Shown here piece after piece: positions 1-5,816 of a DNA stretch of 6,447 bases. A program made the position numbers and the translations under genes. The first letter of the stretch is position 1, and each line of letters starts with the position of its first letter. Origin of the DNA: WRMR01 sp031548645 (GTDB lineage Bacteria; Planctomycetota; Planctomycetia; Pirellulales; Thermoguttaceae); contig JAVBQX010000045.1 of NCBI GenBank assembly GCA_031548645.1, forward strand, positions 1 to 6,447, read 5' to 3'. The notes beneath the pieces were generated by a model. That model was not told where the DNA came from and did no database searches. It saw nothing but the letters and a program-made list of their open reading frames with translations.

Positions 1-130
1 TGGCGAAAACGACGAATTTTGAAAATTTTCGCAGTTGTTTTTGCACGAAGAAAAACAACCCCAAGCATCACAGCTGAAGCTTGAGGATAGTGCATGTGGA
101 AACATGAATTACGTTTTATTATTCTATGTT
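1..130. other. AT-rich intergenic DNA at the left edge with nested inverted repeats
   Basis: I see no credible gene in this stretch. It holds several inverted repeats: GCGAAAA at 3-9 with TTTTCGC at 26-32; the perfect 9-bp pair GTTGTTTTT at 34-42 with AAAAACAAC at 51-59 around an 8-base loop; the candidate terminator stem at 59-66/79-86; and CATGT at 93-97 with ACATG at 102-106. It is the 3' flank of the leftward phosphofructokinase gene. Whatever lies left of base 1 is unknown, so whether these repeats also serve a gene coming from the other side cannot be judged. Confidence 0.6.
48..86 (-). terminator. Candidate intrinsic terminator of the phosphofructokinase gene
   Basis: Read on the minus strand, CCTCAAGC (86 to 79) pairs with GCTTGGGG (66 to 59) to give an 8-bp stem with one T-G wobble and a 12-base loop. 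The stem is followed at once by the T-rich tract TTGTTTTTCTT (58 to 48). It begins about 45 bases past the stop codon of the leftward kinase gene. Stem, position and T-tract all fit a Rho-independent terminator. The T-tract is also one arm of a second hairpin (34-42/51-59), so alternative folds exist. The call rests on pattern alone. Confidence 0.55.
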
Positions 131-1417
131 TTATCGATCCGCTTGCGGAACATAGGCCGGGAGTTTCTTTTCCGCGAAAATCGGGGCGAATTGCGTCATC
201 CGCTGGCGACCGTTGATCATCGGCAGCGTCAGCATCTCCTCGCCGACGAGCGGCATCGCGTATTTCACGAAATCGTCCGACACGTCAAACCCGTTCGGCG
301 TGATCCAGTTTTTCGGGAACGTTCGCTCGCTGTTCGCCACTTCCGGTAGCGGAACGCGGTCGTAACGGACGTTGTAAATCATGCCGGGGTCGCGCAAAAT
401 CGTCGACATGAAACCGCCCCCGCCCGTTGCGGCCAGTTCGACCGCCTTTTGGCCGACGCGATACGCTTCGTCGAGATCGACGATTGACGCATAACCCATC
501 GAATGCCGCTGGTCGGTGCCGGAGACGTTCCCCCGGGCGGCCCCTTTCGCGGCGATGCCGACCTTGTTGAGGTGGTTGACGACCGCCTGCGCGACGGTGA
601 TCCGGCTCGAACTGAAACTCGTGTGCCCGAACGAATCCTTGACCTCGCCAAGACTGCCGATGTTGAACCCTTCGCTGATGACGACGACGCAGCGACCGTT
701 CTGTTTCAGCGACGCGTTGACGTTGTCGGTCAGTTGTTCAAGCGAACAGGGGCTTTCAGCCAGATAAATCTGGAGCGGCATCCGCCGTTTCGGGTCGGCC
801 AGACGCGCCGCGGCGGGAATAAACCCGATTTTGCGCCCCATCGCCTGCAAGACCAGCACCGGGTCGGCTGGGCAAGAACCCTTGTTTTCCTCGTTGGCGT
901 ATTGCACCATGTGCATCCAGTATTTCGCCGCCGAACCGTAGCCGGGGGTGTGGTCGATCAGCTTGAACGCCGCGTCGCCCACATCGTTGTCGATTGTTTT
1001 CGGCACGCCGACGCCGATCAGGTCAAGCCCGCGTTTTTGGGCCAATTGGGCGATTTTGTTCGCCGTGTCCATCGAATCGTTGCCGCCGTTGTATAAAAAA
1101 TACCCGACATTGTGGGCTTTCAGCACTTCGATGACCCGCTCGAAATCCTCGGCCTGCTTTTCCTTGAGTTTGTAGCGGCACGTTCCGATTGACCCGGCGA
1201 CAGGCGTGTATCGCAACAGGGCGACCTCTTCCTCCGACTGGGCCGAAAGGTCGATCAGCTCCTCTTTCAACACGCCTTCGATGCCGTGAGAGGCTCCGTA
1301 CACCGTGCCCACATTGTCGAATTCCCGGGCCGCCTCAATCACGCCCCGGAGCGAACTGTTGATCACGCAGGTCGGCCCGCCACTTTGGGCCACGACCAGA
1401 TTCTTGACTTTACTCAT
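131..1417 (-). CDS. pfp: 6-phosphofructokinase, probably diphosphate-dependent (428 aa)
   Basis: Interconverts fructose 6-phosphate and fructose 1,6-bisphosphate in cytoplasmic glycolysis/gluconeogenesis. Family marks in order: an N-terminal SGGP loop (residues 12-15), GGNDS (111-115), the catalytic PKTIDND (139-145, with the base Asp in TIDND), MGRKIG (193-198) and SEG (248-250). ATP-dependent enzymes have Gly where this protein has Asp114 and Lys140 (E. coli Gly104 and Gly124). Asp plus Lys at these sites is the established mark of diphosphate users, which would make the reaction reversible; donor choice is therefore an inference from two residues. At 428 residues it is longer than the roughly 320-residue E. 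coli PfkA, as expected for the long diphosphate-type branches. The ATG at 1417 was chosen because family homology begins right after it; the reading frame stays open to 1480, but that extension runs through the promoter. No Shine-Dalgarno sequence is visible. It is divergent from the 1515 gene. Confidence 0.9.
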   Translation of the reverse strand: MSKVKNLVVAQSGGPTCVINSSLRGVIEAAREFDNVGTVYGASHGIEGVLKEELIDLSAQSEEEVALLRYTPVAGSIGTCRYKLKEKQAEDFERVIEVLKAHNVGYFLYNGGNDSMDTANKIAQLAQKRGLDLIGVGVPKTIDNDVGDAAFKLIDHTPGYGSAAKYWMHMVQYANEENKGSCPADPVLVLQAMGRKIGFIPAAARLADPKRRMPLQIYLAESPCSLEQLTDNVNASLKQNGRCVVVISEGFNIGSLGEVKDSFGHTSFSSSRITVAQAVVNHLNKVGIAAKGAARGNVSGTDQRHSMGYASIVDLDEAYRVGQKAVELAATGGGGFMSTILRDPGMIYNVRYDRVPLPEVANSERTFPKNWITPNGFDVSDDFVKYAMPLVGEEMLTLPMINGRQRMTQFAPIFAEKKLPAYVPQADR

Positions 1418-1426
1418 GATTGTTCG

Positions 1427-1456
1427 ATAATATAAAAGATTAAGTTGCTGTTTCAA
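1427..1456 (-). promoter_or_regulatory. Candidate sigma70-type promoter for the phosphofructokinase gene
   Basis: On the minus strand TTGAAA (1456 to 1451, five of six consensus bases) stands 16 bases before TATATT (1434 to 1429), or 18 bases before the overlapping TATTAT (1432 to 1427). Either -10 box would place transcription initiation around 1419-1423, only a few bases before the ATG at 1417. With no Shine-Dalgarno sequence in that gap, a leaderless or nearly leaderless transcript is the simplest reading. The region is markedly AT-rich compared with its flanks. No mapping data support it. Confidence 0.5.
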
Positions 1457-1514
1457 GACGATCAAACACCATATTAGCAAATCGTCCCTTTATTTTCAAG
1501 AAGCCTGATTTCCC

Positions 1515-2225
1515 ATGGGAATACGTTTTTTTTGCCCGAACGGTCACAAGCTGAACGTCAAGGAGAATTTGGCCGGCAAGCGGGGAATCTGTCCCCAGTG
1601 CGGCATCAAATTGCTGATTCCGTACAAAAGCACGCGGCCAAGTTCCCGTGAAGAGCGGGATCAACGGCAGGGACTTTCGCCGGGAACGGGCGGCAATCCG
1701 AACGATTTTGACGTGTTCGCGGACGATCAGGCGACGGCGGAAATCGCTGTTTCGTTCGACGAATTCGGCAATATGACCTCGGAGACGACGCAAAATCCTT
1801 CGATGCCGATGCCTGAGCCTTCGCTGCTGGAAACCGCCTTCGACGATCCGAGCGTGGTTTGGTACGTGCAACTCCCGGACGGGCAACGGTTTGGACCGGC
1901 AACGCTTCCGATCATCAAAAGCTGGGTCAACGAACGGCGTATCAGCCCGACCATGCTCGTCTGGCGCGAAGGTTGGCAGGATTGGCTTGAAGCTAGGCTC
2001 GTTTTCACGGAAATCGAGCAAATTTTCAAGGAAATGCAGTCAAAAAAATTGAAAAATCGGACAAATTCCAATATCGCCCGAGATGATCAACCGTCAAACC
2101 TATTCGGAAACTCGCCCACGGGCGGCAACGAGGGAACGAAAGGAAAAGCGGCCATCATGATTGTGGCAATCACATTGGCTGTCCTGGCCTTCGGTGCGGC
2201 AATATATTTTATCTTGAAACCATGA
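1515..2225 (+). CDS. Zinc-ribbon-like / GYF_2 (DUF4339) domain protein with C-terminal membrane anchor (236 aa)
   Basis: No specific function is recognised, but the architecture is clear. Residues 7-29 hold a putative metal-binding knuckle: Cys7 and His11 of CPNGH, then Cys26 and Cys29 of CPQC. Residues 40-112 are polar and probably disordered. Residues about 115-165 form a GYF_2/DUF4339 domain, seen in WYVQLPDGQRFGP followed by a helix and WREGWQDWLEARLVF; this fold is thought to bind peptides. After a charged stretch, residues 212-234 form one hydrophobic helix ending at the C-terminus, so the protein is probably tail-anchored with its domains in the cytoplasm. The ATG at 1515 leads directly into the Cys motif; a weak AAGAAG lies about 11 bases upstream. 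Its TGA overlaps the next gene's ATG, so the two are translationally coupled. The combination is typical of planctomycetes. Membrane scaffold or regulator roles are guesses. Confidence 0.85.
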   Translation: MGIRFFCPNGHKLNVKENLAGKRGICPQCGIKLLIPYKSTRPSSREERDQRQGLSPGTGGNPNDFDVFADDQATAEIAVSFDEFGNMTSETTQNPSMPMPEPSLLETAFDDPSVVWYVQLPDGQRFGPATLPIIKSWVNERRISPTMLVWREGWQDWLEARLVFTEIEQIFKEMQSKKLKNRTNSNIARDDQPSNLFGNSPTGGNEGTKGKAAIMIVAITLAVLAFGAAIYFILKP

Positions 2226-3088
2226 CACGCTTTGCGCTGACGGACTGCCATTGTCACCTGCAGGACGACCGATTCGACCGGGATTTGTCGGAAGTCATGG
2301 CGCGGGCGGAGCTTGCTGGCGTTTGGCGGTTGGTGTGCAATGCCAGCGTCCCATCCGACTGGAAAAAAACCGTGGATATTGCGCAAAAATTTCCCAACGT
2401 GTTTCCCTGCCTCGGATTGCACCCGTTGTACGTCGAACCATACGCCGACGCGAACTGGCTTGACCTATTGTCTGAGATGCTGGCGGCCGCATCGCAAAAA
2501 TTGCCGCAACCCGTTGCCATTGGCGAAATTGGACTTGACCGATACCTTTCGCCCCGCGGCGACGCATTGCAGGAAAGCGTGTTTCGCGACCAGTTGTGGC
2601 TTGCCACCCGGCTTGCGATGCCCGTCATGTTGCACACGCGACATGCGGTCGACCGGACGATTGAAATTTTGGCGGAAAAAAATGTCGAAATTCCTGTCTT
2701 TCTGCTGCACGGATTCAGCGGTTCGACGGAACGGCTTGAGAAAATCGTCGCAATGGGCGGATATTTCTCGTTTTCGGCCAATATTTTGAAAATTCATCAC
2801 AAAAAAATGCGACACGCTGCCGCGACCGTGCCGCTTGACCGCGTTTTGCTCGAAAGTGATGCCCCGGACATGCCGCCGCCGGTCGACGCTATTCCGTCAA
2901 ATTGGAGTAATGGCATAAACGAGGGTGATGATATCGCCGACAAATCAACGGCCCGTGTGCCGCCGCGAAACGAGCCGGCGATTCTCACGGCGGTGCTCGA
3001 TGAACTGGCCCGGCTTCGCGGGATGCCCGTCGGCGAACTGGCCGCGATTATTGCGGAAAATGAAGCGGCATTCTTCAAAAAATGGTAG
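2222..3088 (+). CDS. TatD-family metal-dependent hydrolase, YjjV-like (288 aa)
   Basis: A TIM-barrel amidohydrolase-fold phosphoesterase; family members are two-metal DNases or uncharacterised hydrolases acting in the cytoplasm. All expected metal ligands are visible: His10 and His12 in DCHCHL, Glu102 in GEIGLD (101-106), His138 in MLHTR, His163 in LLHGFSGS (161-168) and Asp213 in ESDAPDMP (211-218). HGFSGS and SDAPDMP resemble the YjjV branch more than E. coli TatD itself. Length is slightly above the usual 255-265 residues, owing to a polar, acidic loop at about residues 221-247 before the conserved RNEPA segment. The ATG at 2222 overlaps the upstream stop as ATGA, and homology begins within eight residues, so the start is well supported. 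Coupling to the GYF_2 membrane protein suggests co-production, not necessarily a shared pathway. True substrate unknown. Confidence 0.9.
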   Translation: MTRFALTDCHCHLQDDRFDRDLSEVMARAELAGVWRLVCNASVPSDWKKTVDIAQKFPNVFPCLGLHPLYVEPYADANWLDLLSEMLAAASQKLPQPVAIGEIGLDRYLSPRGDALQESVFRDQLWLATRLAMPVMLHTRHAVDRTIEILAEKNVEIPVFLLHGFSGSTERLEKIVAMGGYFSFSANILKIHHKKMRHAAATVPLDRVLLESDAPDMPPPVDAIPSNWSNGINEGDDIADKSTARVPPRNEPAILTAVLDELARLRGMPVGELAAIIAENEAAFFKKW

Positions 3089-3107
3089 ATTCGCCATTCT
3101 TTTTTTT
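3081..3107 (+). terminator. Candidate intrinsic terminator of the GYF_2-TatD pair
   Basis: AATGG (3081-3085) pairs with CCATT (3094-3098) around an 8-base loop, followed by eight T residues at 3100-3107. Upstream A residues can pair with part of the T-tract, extending the stem beyond one A/C mismatch. The left arm is the last coding sequence of the hydrolase and the loop contains its TAG stop. The stem is short and AT-rich, so efficiency is uncertain, but the T-tract and position right at the gene end favour it. Confidence 0.5.
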
Positions 3108-3223
3108 CGATACATCTGATATATTCTGTGTTGTCTCTGGCGTGTGAGCGTAAGTGCGCGCCGGCGTCATGATTTGTTATTATTTTGATATTTTTCGTAC
3201 ATTTGTCCAAGCCGGTTCTTTCT
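3108..3223. other. AT-rich intergenic spacer
   Basis: This stretch sits between the candidate terminator of the hydrolase gene and the CACAGAT palindrome. I find no open frame with protein-like features and no RNA gene. A very weak promoter-like arrangement, TTGTTA followed after 18 bases by TACATT (about 3174-3203), could drive the downstream TPR gene, but neither box is close to consensus. A short GC-rich patch, GCGCGCCGGC, interrupts the AT-rich sequence near 3157-3166. Confidence 0.4.
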
Positions 3224-3310
3224 TTTTTTTGTATCCACAGATTTCACAGATGACACAGATAACCAAAAAATATCTGTGAAAATCTGTGTCATCTGTGGAC
3301 AACAAAAAAA
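3224..3310. repeat. CACAGAT-unit imperfect palindrome (intergenic repeat)
   Basis: The left arm (3234-3261) is three CACAGAT units at 9-base spacing. The right arm (3271-3299) is their inverted counterpart, with ATCTGTG units. A 9-base loop, ACCAAAAAA, separates them. Outside these, TTTTTTTGT (3224-3232) pairs with ACAAAAAAA (3302-3310), giving arms of nearly 40 bases. The spacers between units differ: TTC then GAC on the left, GAC then TTTC on the right when read inverted, so internal loops interrupt the stem. Similar CACAGAT/ATCTGTG arrays are, to my knowledge, common in intergenic DNA of environmental planctomycetes and related phyla, where they yield spurious short ORFs. Neither strand has a T-tract after the stem, so it is not a standard terminator. 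It lies 42 bases before the TPR gene and could sit in its leader RNA. Confidence 0.8.
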
Positions 3311-3335
3311 CGAAGAGCCGAACAGTATTTATTCG

Positions 3336-3342
3336 AAAGGGA
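3336..3342 (+). promoter_or_regulatory. Ribosome binding site that decides the TPR gene start
   Basis: AAAGGGA lies nine bases before the ATG at 3352. It supports that codon over the in-frame GTG at 3286, which falls inside the CACAGAT palindrome and would add 22 charged residues before the signal peptide. Confidence 0.55.
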
Positions 3343-3351
3343 TTTCGGGAC

Positions 3352-5781
3352 ATGCCGACCGAATCGTCTTTGATCCGTGATTTTTGGCGAGGCGTCGCCT
3401 GCGTGACGGCCGCGTTGCTGCTTTTCTGTGTGGGGACGGGGGCGGTGTTCGCACAGGCGGCGGCCGACGAGGCATACAAAACCGGAATGACCTATTACGA
3501 TACGAAAAACTATTCGTCGGCCATCAGCACGTGGGAGAGCTTGCTGACCACCTACCCGGATTACCAGGAAAAGGAAAAAGTCTGGTACGTCATCGCCTCG
3601 GCGGGGCTGGCGATGAAATCGGCCGCAGGCAACGAGAAGGCGGTCGTTTATCTCGACAAGATCGTCAACCAGACCAACGCACAGGGACAGCCCGTGCGCG
3701 GCGCGTACTATCAGGAATCCTTGTACATGGTCGGGCTGGTGCTTTTCAACCAGGCGGAGCAATATCGCGTGTCAGGCGACGTGACCAACGCGAAAACTTA
3801 TGCCCAGGCCGCAAAGGAACGTTTCGACAGCATGTTGGCCGAAAGCCCCGATTCGGCGAACGTTCCGCAGGCCCTGTATTACCTGACGCAAATCTCGGTC
3901 AAATACCTGCAAAGTGCGGAGGAAACGAAAAAATACACGGATTTGGCGCTGGCCAAAATTCCGGCGACGGTTTCGAGCACCGACAGTTTGTGGGCCATCC
4001 GCAGCGACTGCAAATTTTATAACGCTTGGGCCCTCGGCCAGCTCGGACAGGAGGAACAGGCCCGGCGCATCTTCGGGGAATTCATTTCCGCCAAAGACCC
4101 GAAACGCGGACCGATCAGCCTTTACGAACTGGCCTACACGTACTATCGCGCCGGGAATTACAACCAGGCCCTGAACGAGTTGCAGAATTTCACCTATTAT
4201 TTCCCAAACGACACGACGACGGTCCTTAACGTCCATCGATTGCAGGCGATGTGTTACTTCCACATGGAAAATTACGCGCAGGCCGAAACGCTCATGACGC
4301 AAATCATCCAGTCTCAATCCTCGACGTCCGGCACGGGGCAACTCCTGTCCACGGCATCCGTTGAGGATTACGTTTACCTGATCCTGTGCTACATGAAAAC
4401 GCAGAAGTTCGACAAGGCCAGGGAATTCATCGAATCCCTGGAAAGCCAATACGGCTACTCGAACTTCGCCGACGGCATCAAGATTCTCCGGGCCGGGTAT
4501 TACGCCGAAATGCTGCAATACCAGAGCGCGGTCGACCTGATCAATTCAGTGCTTGGGATGAGTCAATTCGGCAATACGATCACGTTCGCCAAGCGGCCGT
4601 ACACCGCGGAAACGTCCGACGCCAACAAGTGTGGGCTGAACGAAGAGCATTTTCTCCAGGCCGCGTCGCTGCTGGCGGTTTGTTACGCCAAAGGGGGGCA
4701 GCGTGACTTCGCCTGGCAGATTTATAACGCCATGCAGCAGGTTTCGAACGAAATGTACGGCCGCTATTCGTCGATCCGCGAAAAAACGCAGAGCCAGTTG
4801 AACCAGATCGCCCAATCGCAACCGGCTGGCACCGCGACGCAACCGTCGACCGGAACCGGCGGCACGGTCAATCCCATCCCGCCGCTAGGTGGCGGCACGG
4901 CGTCGAATCCCATCGCCGGCTCGGGAACGGGCACCACGACTTGGGGCACTTCGCCGACCAGTACGGTGCAACCCGGCGGGAGCAACAGCCTGGCCAACAG
5001 GCCGCTGACGCCCGCGGAACAGGAGGAAGAGATCAGAAAATGCCGTTCCCGCGCGGACAGCGACGACGCCGAAATCGACGGCGCGATCGCCGATTTGGAA
5101 TTACTGTTGAATAACAGGTATATGTCCGACTTCAATAACGCTCAGGCCGCCGCCTTGCGAGGTTTGTTGCTCTACAAAAAGGGCGACAAACAAGGGGCCC
5201 TTTACATGTTCATATTGGCCTACGAACAGGTTCCAGGCGACAAACGCGACACGGAAACCTTCGCACTCGCGGCCTACGGCCTCGGCCGCAACGAGGAAGT
5301 CAACGGCAATTACACGAAAGCCGTGCAGTATTACGGCGAATCCTACGCGACGACGACGGGGCAGGGAAAGGAATTTCGCCCCAGGCTGCTCTATCGAACG
5401 GGCACCTCACTGCTGAAATTGTCAGGCAAACAAAGTGAAGCCCTGGGATGTTTCAATGACATCTACGAAAAAGAAAAAACGAGCGAATACTGGTCGCACG
5501 CCGCGCTGCAACTGGCCGTCGACGATTACAAGATCGGCGAATACGCCCGGTGCGAGGAAGTCGTCGACGAACTGATCGCGAAAAAACCGGACAAGGCGAT
5601 TCTCGACCGCGTCCTCTATCTCAAGGGGGAACTCGCCCTGCGGAACAAGCAATGGGACATCGCCGCCGAGGCCTTCGACGCGATTTGCGTCTTCGCGCCG
5701 TCGGACAGCAAGTTCGTCGGCCCCGCCGAAGAAAAACTGATCCTCGCCAACAGCCACGTCGCACAAAGCACGGTGCGGTAG
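3352..5781 (+). CDS. Exported tetratricopeptide-repeat protein (809 aa)
   Basis: A Sec-type signal peptide is visible: Arg10 and Arg13, a hydrophobic core at about 16-31, and Ala-rich cleavage options after VFA (34) or AQA (36). No convincing lipobox is present. The mature protein is mostly TPR-like helical hairpins. Recognisable units lie near residues 38-70, 120-165, 223-245, 255-285, 295-322, 338-366 and 433-465. After a Gly/Thr/Ser/Pro linker (about 490-553) there is a second block near 575-630, 636-668, 676-706, 713-745 and 752-785. No catalytic motif is seen, so a periplasmic or outer-membrane-associated protein scaffold is the likeliest role; the partner is unknown. The ATG at 3352 is chosen for its RBS and the signal peptide. 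Codon use and GC match the neighbours. It looks monocistronic, preceded by the CACAGAT palindrome and convergent with the next gene. A specific name such as BamD or CpoB is not justified. Confidence 0.85.
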   Translation: MPTESSLIRDFWRGVACVTAALLLFCVGTGAVFAQAAADEAYKTGMTYYDTKNYSSAISTWESLLTTYPDYQEKEKVWYVIASAGLAMKSAAGNEKAVVYLDKIVNQTNAQGQPVRGAYYQESLYMVGLVLFNQAEQYRVSGDVTNAKTYAQAAKERFDSMLAESPDSANVPQALYYLTQISVKYLQSAEETKKYTDLALAKIPATVSSTDSLWAIRSDCKFYNAWALGQLGQEEQARRIFGEFISAKDPKRGPISLYELAYTYYRAGNYNQALNELQNFTYYFPNDTTTVLNVHRLQAMCYFHMENYAQAETLMTQIIQSQSSTSGTGQLLSTASVEDYVYLILCYMKTQKFDKAREFIESLESQYGYSNFADGIKILRAGYYAEMLQYQSAVDLINSVLGMSQFGNTITFAKRPYTAETSDANKCGLNEEHFLQAASLLAVCYAKGGQRDFAWQIYNAMQQVSNEMYGRYSSIREKTQSQLNQIAQSQPAGTATQPSTGTGGTVNPIPPLGGGTASNPIAGSGTGTTTWGTSPTSTVQPGGSNSLANRPLTPAEQEEEIRKCRSRADSDDAEIDGAIADLELLLNNRYMSDFNNAQAAALRGLLLYKKGDKQGALYMFILAYEQVPGDKRDTETFALAAYGLGRNEEVNGNYTKAVQYYGESYATTTGQGKEFRPRLLYRTGTSLLKLSGKQSEALGCFNDIYEKEKTSEYWSHAALQLAVDDYKIGEYARCEEVVDELIAKKPDKAILDRVLYLKGELALRNKQWDIAAEAFDAICVFAPSDSKFVGPAEEKLILANSHVAQSTVR
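4837..5010 (+). other. Low-complexity Gly/Thr/Ser/Pro linker within the TPR protein
   Basis: Codons for roughly residues 496-553 encode a flexible linker almost free of charge and rich in Gly, Thr, Ser and Pro, between two helical-repeat blocks. It contains a degenerate internal duplication: GGTVNPI and GGTASNPI, encoded at 4861-4878 and 4894-4914 with near-identical DNA (GGCACGG...AATCCCATC). This suggests growth of the linker by local duplication. Such linkers usually separate two folded modules; length variation between related strains would be expected here. Confidence 0.65.
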
Positions 5782-5789
5782 GTTTTTTT
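5760..5789 (+). terminator. Weak candidate terminator of the TPR gene
   Basis: CGCAC (5760-5764) pairs with GTGCG (5773-5777) around an 8-base loop, with G-T wobbles able to extend it. Seven T residues follow at 5783-5789. The stem overlaps the last codons of the TPR gene, and five bases separate it from the T-tract, which is more than ideal. The convergent neighbour ends only 35 bases away, so some terminator here is expected. Moderate to low confidence. Confidence 0.35.
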
Positions 5790-5816
5790 GCCTGGGAATA
5801 TTTGGGCAAGAAGGCA

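Noticed and set aside
503..1096. Open frame of 197 codons on the plus strand inside the phosphofructokinase gene
   Set aside because: It lies antisense to a gene with complete family motifs, is Arg/Val/Asp-rich in the way of GC-biased shadow frames, and has no recognisable domain.
1445..1476. Promoter for the 1515 gene (TTGCTG with CATATT or ATATTA)
   Set aside because: Spacing is 19-20 bases and both boxes are weak, and it overlaps the stronger minus-strand promoter; not enough to list as a feature.
1418..1480. N-terminal extension of the phosphofructokinase by 21 residues to a start at 1480
   Set aside because: The extension is not family-like and is encoded by the AT-rich promoter region; homology starts right after the ATG at 1417.
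1440..2021. Open frame of 193 codons on the minus strand across the GYF_2 gene
   Set aside because: It is antisense to the zinc-ribbon/GYF_2 gene, runs into the kinase promoter region, and shows no protein family features.
3224..3310. CACAGAT palindrome read as an intrinsic terminator or a CRISPR array
   Set aside because: On both strands the stem is followed by an A-run, not a T-run. The 9-base units with 2-4 base spacers are far too short and inverted for a CRISPR array.
3286..3351. GTG start at 3286 for the TPR protein
   Set aside because: It lies inside the palindrome, lacks an RBS, and would place 22 charged residues before the signal peptide; the ATG at 3352 has AAAGGGA nine bases upstream.
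3180..3479. Open frame of 99 codons on the minus strand through the CACAGAT palindrome (reads ...ICVICEICG...)
   Set aside because: The ICVICEICG stretch is simply the translation of the 9-base CACAGAT repeat, a known source of spurious gene calls; the rest overlaps the TPR gene's 5' end.
3772..4518. Open frame of 248 codons antisense to the TPR gene
   Set aside because: Composition follows from the codon bias of the sense gene; no motif, signal peptide or upstream signal supports it.
5785..5812. TTGCCT...GGGCAA hairpin between the convergent TPR and KAS III-like genes as a bidirectional terminator
   Set aside because: The T-run precedes the stem on the plus strand and becomes an A-run after it on the minus strand, so it does not fit terminator geometry in either direction.
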